64,000 nucleotides of DNA, from the NCBI GenBank assembly GCA_903813345.2, contig CAIIXF020000012.1, positions 31,027,001 through 31,091,000 of the forward strand, given 5' to 3'. The translations under genes and the position numbers were made by a program. This document shows positions 61,620 through 64,000 of this stretch, in pieces. The notes beneath the pieces are model-generated. The model did no database searches. It was not told the origin of the DNA and saw only the letters and a program-made list of their open reading frames with translations. This stretch comes from Owenia fusiformis (lineage: Eukaryota > Annelida > Polychaeta > Sabellida > Oweniidae). The first letter of the stretch is position 1. Every line of letters begins with the position of its first letter.

Positions 61620-62715
61620 AAGATCCAGGTTTTTATAATTCTAGACATCTTGATCAGGGAACTTTAGATTTTAGGCATTGTTGGTCTCAAGGAATATCAA
61701 AGAAGTTCTTGTTTTCATTCGATATTGAAGTAATCCAATTGAAGTCAAAGCCCATCTGGAGATATTTCAACTGTATGAAAATAAATTGATGCAAAGTAGA
61801 AGGGTGTAGAAGTACGACCATAAAATAAGCAAATTAAGCTTGATGACTTCAGACCTTTGTTTTTAACGCATCACGTATAGATAACTACATTGCAATTTGT
61901 GAAAATGTTAAGATCTTTTGAGGCCTATCTGGATTTTTAGGATGTTGACTGCGTTATATTAAATAAATTTCGTAGTTTGACGTTTCAAATAAGCTAGAAA
62001 GCCGTCTCTCAATGTTGTAATTTTACAATAGCCCAGTCAATAATGGCTCGATAGTTCGCGATCATATATATTCTTAGATTTTTGGCACATAGACTAATAT
62101 GGACATTCTAAAAATTTTGATCCGCATTGCCAAGCGCGGTTCGCACTCCTTCTTGGTGAAAATCCAAGATGGCCGCCAAAATTGCCGACAATTATATAAT
62201 ATTCATTTGATAATTTTTTTCATTCCTTTTTTTCAATAAAATGTGGTTAATTAGTATATTTCAACATCAATTTATAATAATTCTATCCTGAAAAATATTT
62301 AGATTATCAAAAAAGAAGATTTTGGTTGTTCATTCCCCCCATTTTTAAGATTTCGTCCAAATTTTCGAATAATCATTAAAATATGTATATTTCATATATA
62401 CTGTAGTACTGTACCTATCATATCTCCATCCTTTTTTCATCAGAATATATTAGGTTTGTATGTTTTAGTAGAAACTGATTCCTTTCCAAACAATATTTAG
62501 ACAAATACATAATGAAGAATGTCTCCCATAGCGCCACCTATTGGTGAAATTGTTCAAAATCAAAACTGTGTTTTATAATATATTGAACTGTTGAAGGAAG
62601 CATGTAATAGTTTGGAGAGCCAAGATTTGATCTGTATCATGTACCATGCATAATAAAAAAATGTTCTATAGTATTATTTTACAGTAGAATGCCAACTCTA
62701 AGATGTCAACAATAT
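61620..62715. other. No gene seen
   Basis: AT-rich sequence; AAGATGGCCGCCAAAATTGC at about 62168 opens only a 13-codon frame. Confidence 0.4.
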
Positions 62716-62717
62716 AA

Positions 62718-62756
62718 ATTTTTTTTTTTGGGGGGGGGGGGAAATAGGGGGTATCT
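62718..62756. repeat. Homopolymer junction, T run then G run
   Basis: About 11 T followed by about 13 G, then GGGGG again. Such runs are prone to sequencing error. Confidence 0.8.
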
Positions 62757-62834
62757 TGCATCTTGTATATAGGCCTAGTATTACCATATTTAAACCCTTA
62801 CTTTAGTCATTCTAATGAATACTCTCCATTGCAG

Positions 62835-63680
62835 GCACACAATGATGTGCTTACTAGAGTTGCCTTCAAGCTTGTACATGGTACATCTTCATGGGAAACA
62901 CTGCTTCTGACAACCACACTTTACCAATGGTTGACTAGCACCAGCCATCTGCTTTAAGGTAGTCCTGTGTGGCTTCTGAGTGTTGTCTCTTGGCTCTGTT
63001 CTCCAGCCCCAGTTCTTTGGAGATGGAATGATACCCGGGGAATGATAGGACTTGGTTTGTTAAACTGACCCCAGATATGCACACCTTGGTACAATGCTCC
63101 CTTGCAGTGTTGCATTAAGGCGTCAGCTGTTGGAGGAATGTGGTCAATAATGAAGTAGTCTTCTGTAAAAATGTATTCTTTCTTGCAGTGTTGATTGAGG
63201 TGTCATTGCTGAATTTATCATACAGCAACATAACATTAATAAAGGATCATCTATTAGACTGAGGAATGCATTCATCAGTTGTGAAAATGAGCTTCACCTG
63301 TCCCATGCTATAATTCTGCCCCTGCTTCCATGAAATCCAGGTGTAACTTGTCAATGAGTGGAATAATGGCAGACATAGACTTTTTGAGGCCCAATGGAAT
63401 TCGCCATTTCATGTGCTGCCAAGTACCTGAACTGTCTCCCCTTGTCAAATCCAACTCATATTCATTTGGTTCATTCAGAAAAAATGTGTTGATTGTGTGC
63501 AAGGTTATTTGTCTTTGGTGGATTGTTTTTGTGGATTGACACATCACATCCTGATCAAAGGTTGCGAGAAGTCTTTTTCGTTCATGAATAATTATATTGC
63601 TCACATTTGCAGTAAGGATTTGAAACAGTTCTCTCTTGTTTTACTCCAAGCACAAACAATCTTGCCAGTTTCTAGGTAGG
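62835..63680. other. Unassigned region with possible coding remnants
   Basis: On the plus strand, CTCTCCATTGCAG at about 62834 is followed by an open AHNDVLTRVAFKLVHGTSSW stretch ending at 62957. On the minus strand, 63308..63604 reads open with MKWRIPLGLKKSMSAIIPLI and DFMEAGAEL. Neither is recognised; the minus-strand frame has no ATG start, and both could be transposon debris. Confidence 0.25.
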
Positions 63681-64000
63681 GAATTTTCAGGATAAATATG
63701 CCTCCTTTTACTGTTTACTCTCTTATTTCTTATACCAGACTCTAAACTGTTACATGTAGTTTCATAACTGTCCAAAACAATATCTAGATGGTATGATTTC
63801 GTTCATGTCATGTGCCTTGTTGTTTTAGTCAGTTTAGTTTCCCTTAATACTCTAAGAGCGAGGAGGAAAATTCTTAATAAATGGAGTATAGTTGGTTTGG
63901 CAGCATTTTCAGTTAGAAGGAAGTCTTGGATGAAAATTCTACCTAGGTGATAGCTTCACAGAGTGGTACATAATTCTTTTTTTTCAGGGATTAGCCCCCC

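Noticed and set aside
62763-63604. ORFs at 62763-62957 (+) and 63308-63604 (-) as genes
   Set aside because: Both read plausibly for a stretch, but neither has a recognised family, a clear start or matching exons, so they are left as an unassigned region.

Overview
This window looks like nuclear DNA of an AT-rich marine-invertebrate-type animal. Its genes are split by GT..AG introns, animal gene families are present (a VKOR protein, the WD40 protein DCAF10, ankyrin-repeat proteins), and most of the sequence is decayed transposons. I cannot name the species or the phylum from the sequence alone.

1-8.8 kb is the gene-dense part. Two conserved genes sit head to head. A vitamin K epoxide reductase (VKORC1/VKORC1L1 type) runs leftward, with exons 1 and 2 inside the window and the rest beyond the left edge. 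DCAF10, a CUL4-DDB1 ubiquitin-ligase substrate receptor, runs rightward in seven exons whose splice phases all agree. Their start codons are only 166 bp apart. The last DCAF10 exon carries a long disordered insertion built from 33-bp and 21-bp coding repeats.

8.8-15.4 kb has no recognisable gene. It holds foldback and inverted-repeat elements, GAACG-rich short elements, a tandem-repeat element, and a MITE with a clear 9-bp target-site duplication.

15.4-36.2 kb contains the 3' ends of three leftward genes: a trypsin-fold protease with an intact His-Asp-Ser triad, an 11-repeat ankyrin protein and a 6-repeat ankyrin protein. Between them lie a broken LINE nested inside two layers of MITE, a mariner remnant, a pure (GA)n tract of 642 bp, a large foldback element and a mosaic of LINE fragments. 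The three genes may form an accessory or immune-type cluster, but that is an inference from content and orientation only.

36.2-64 kb is almost entirely mobile DNA: two copies of one TIR element, one carrying an insertion whose empty site is seen in the other copy; a 5'-truncated LINE; a 4.2-kb element with TIRs of about 0.5 kb; several foldback elements with arms of 0.2-0.6 kb; one MITE inserted in another; and an element flanked by inverted minisatellites. From 59.5 kb to the right edge I see no gene that I can support. The most distinctive feature of the window is the number and variety of long palindromic (foldback) elements, several containing internal tandem arrays.
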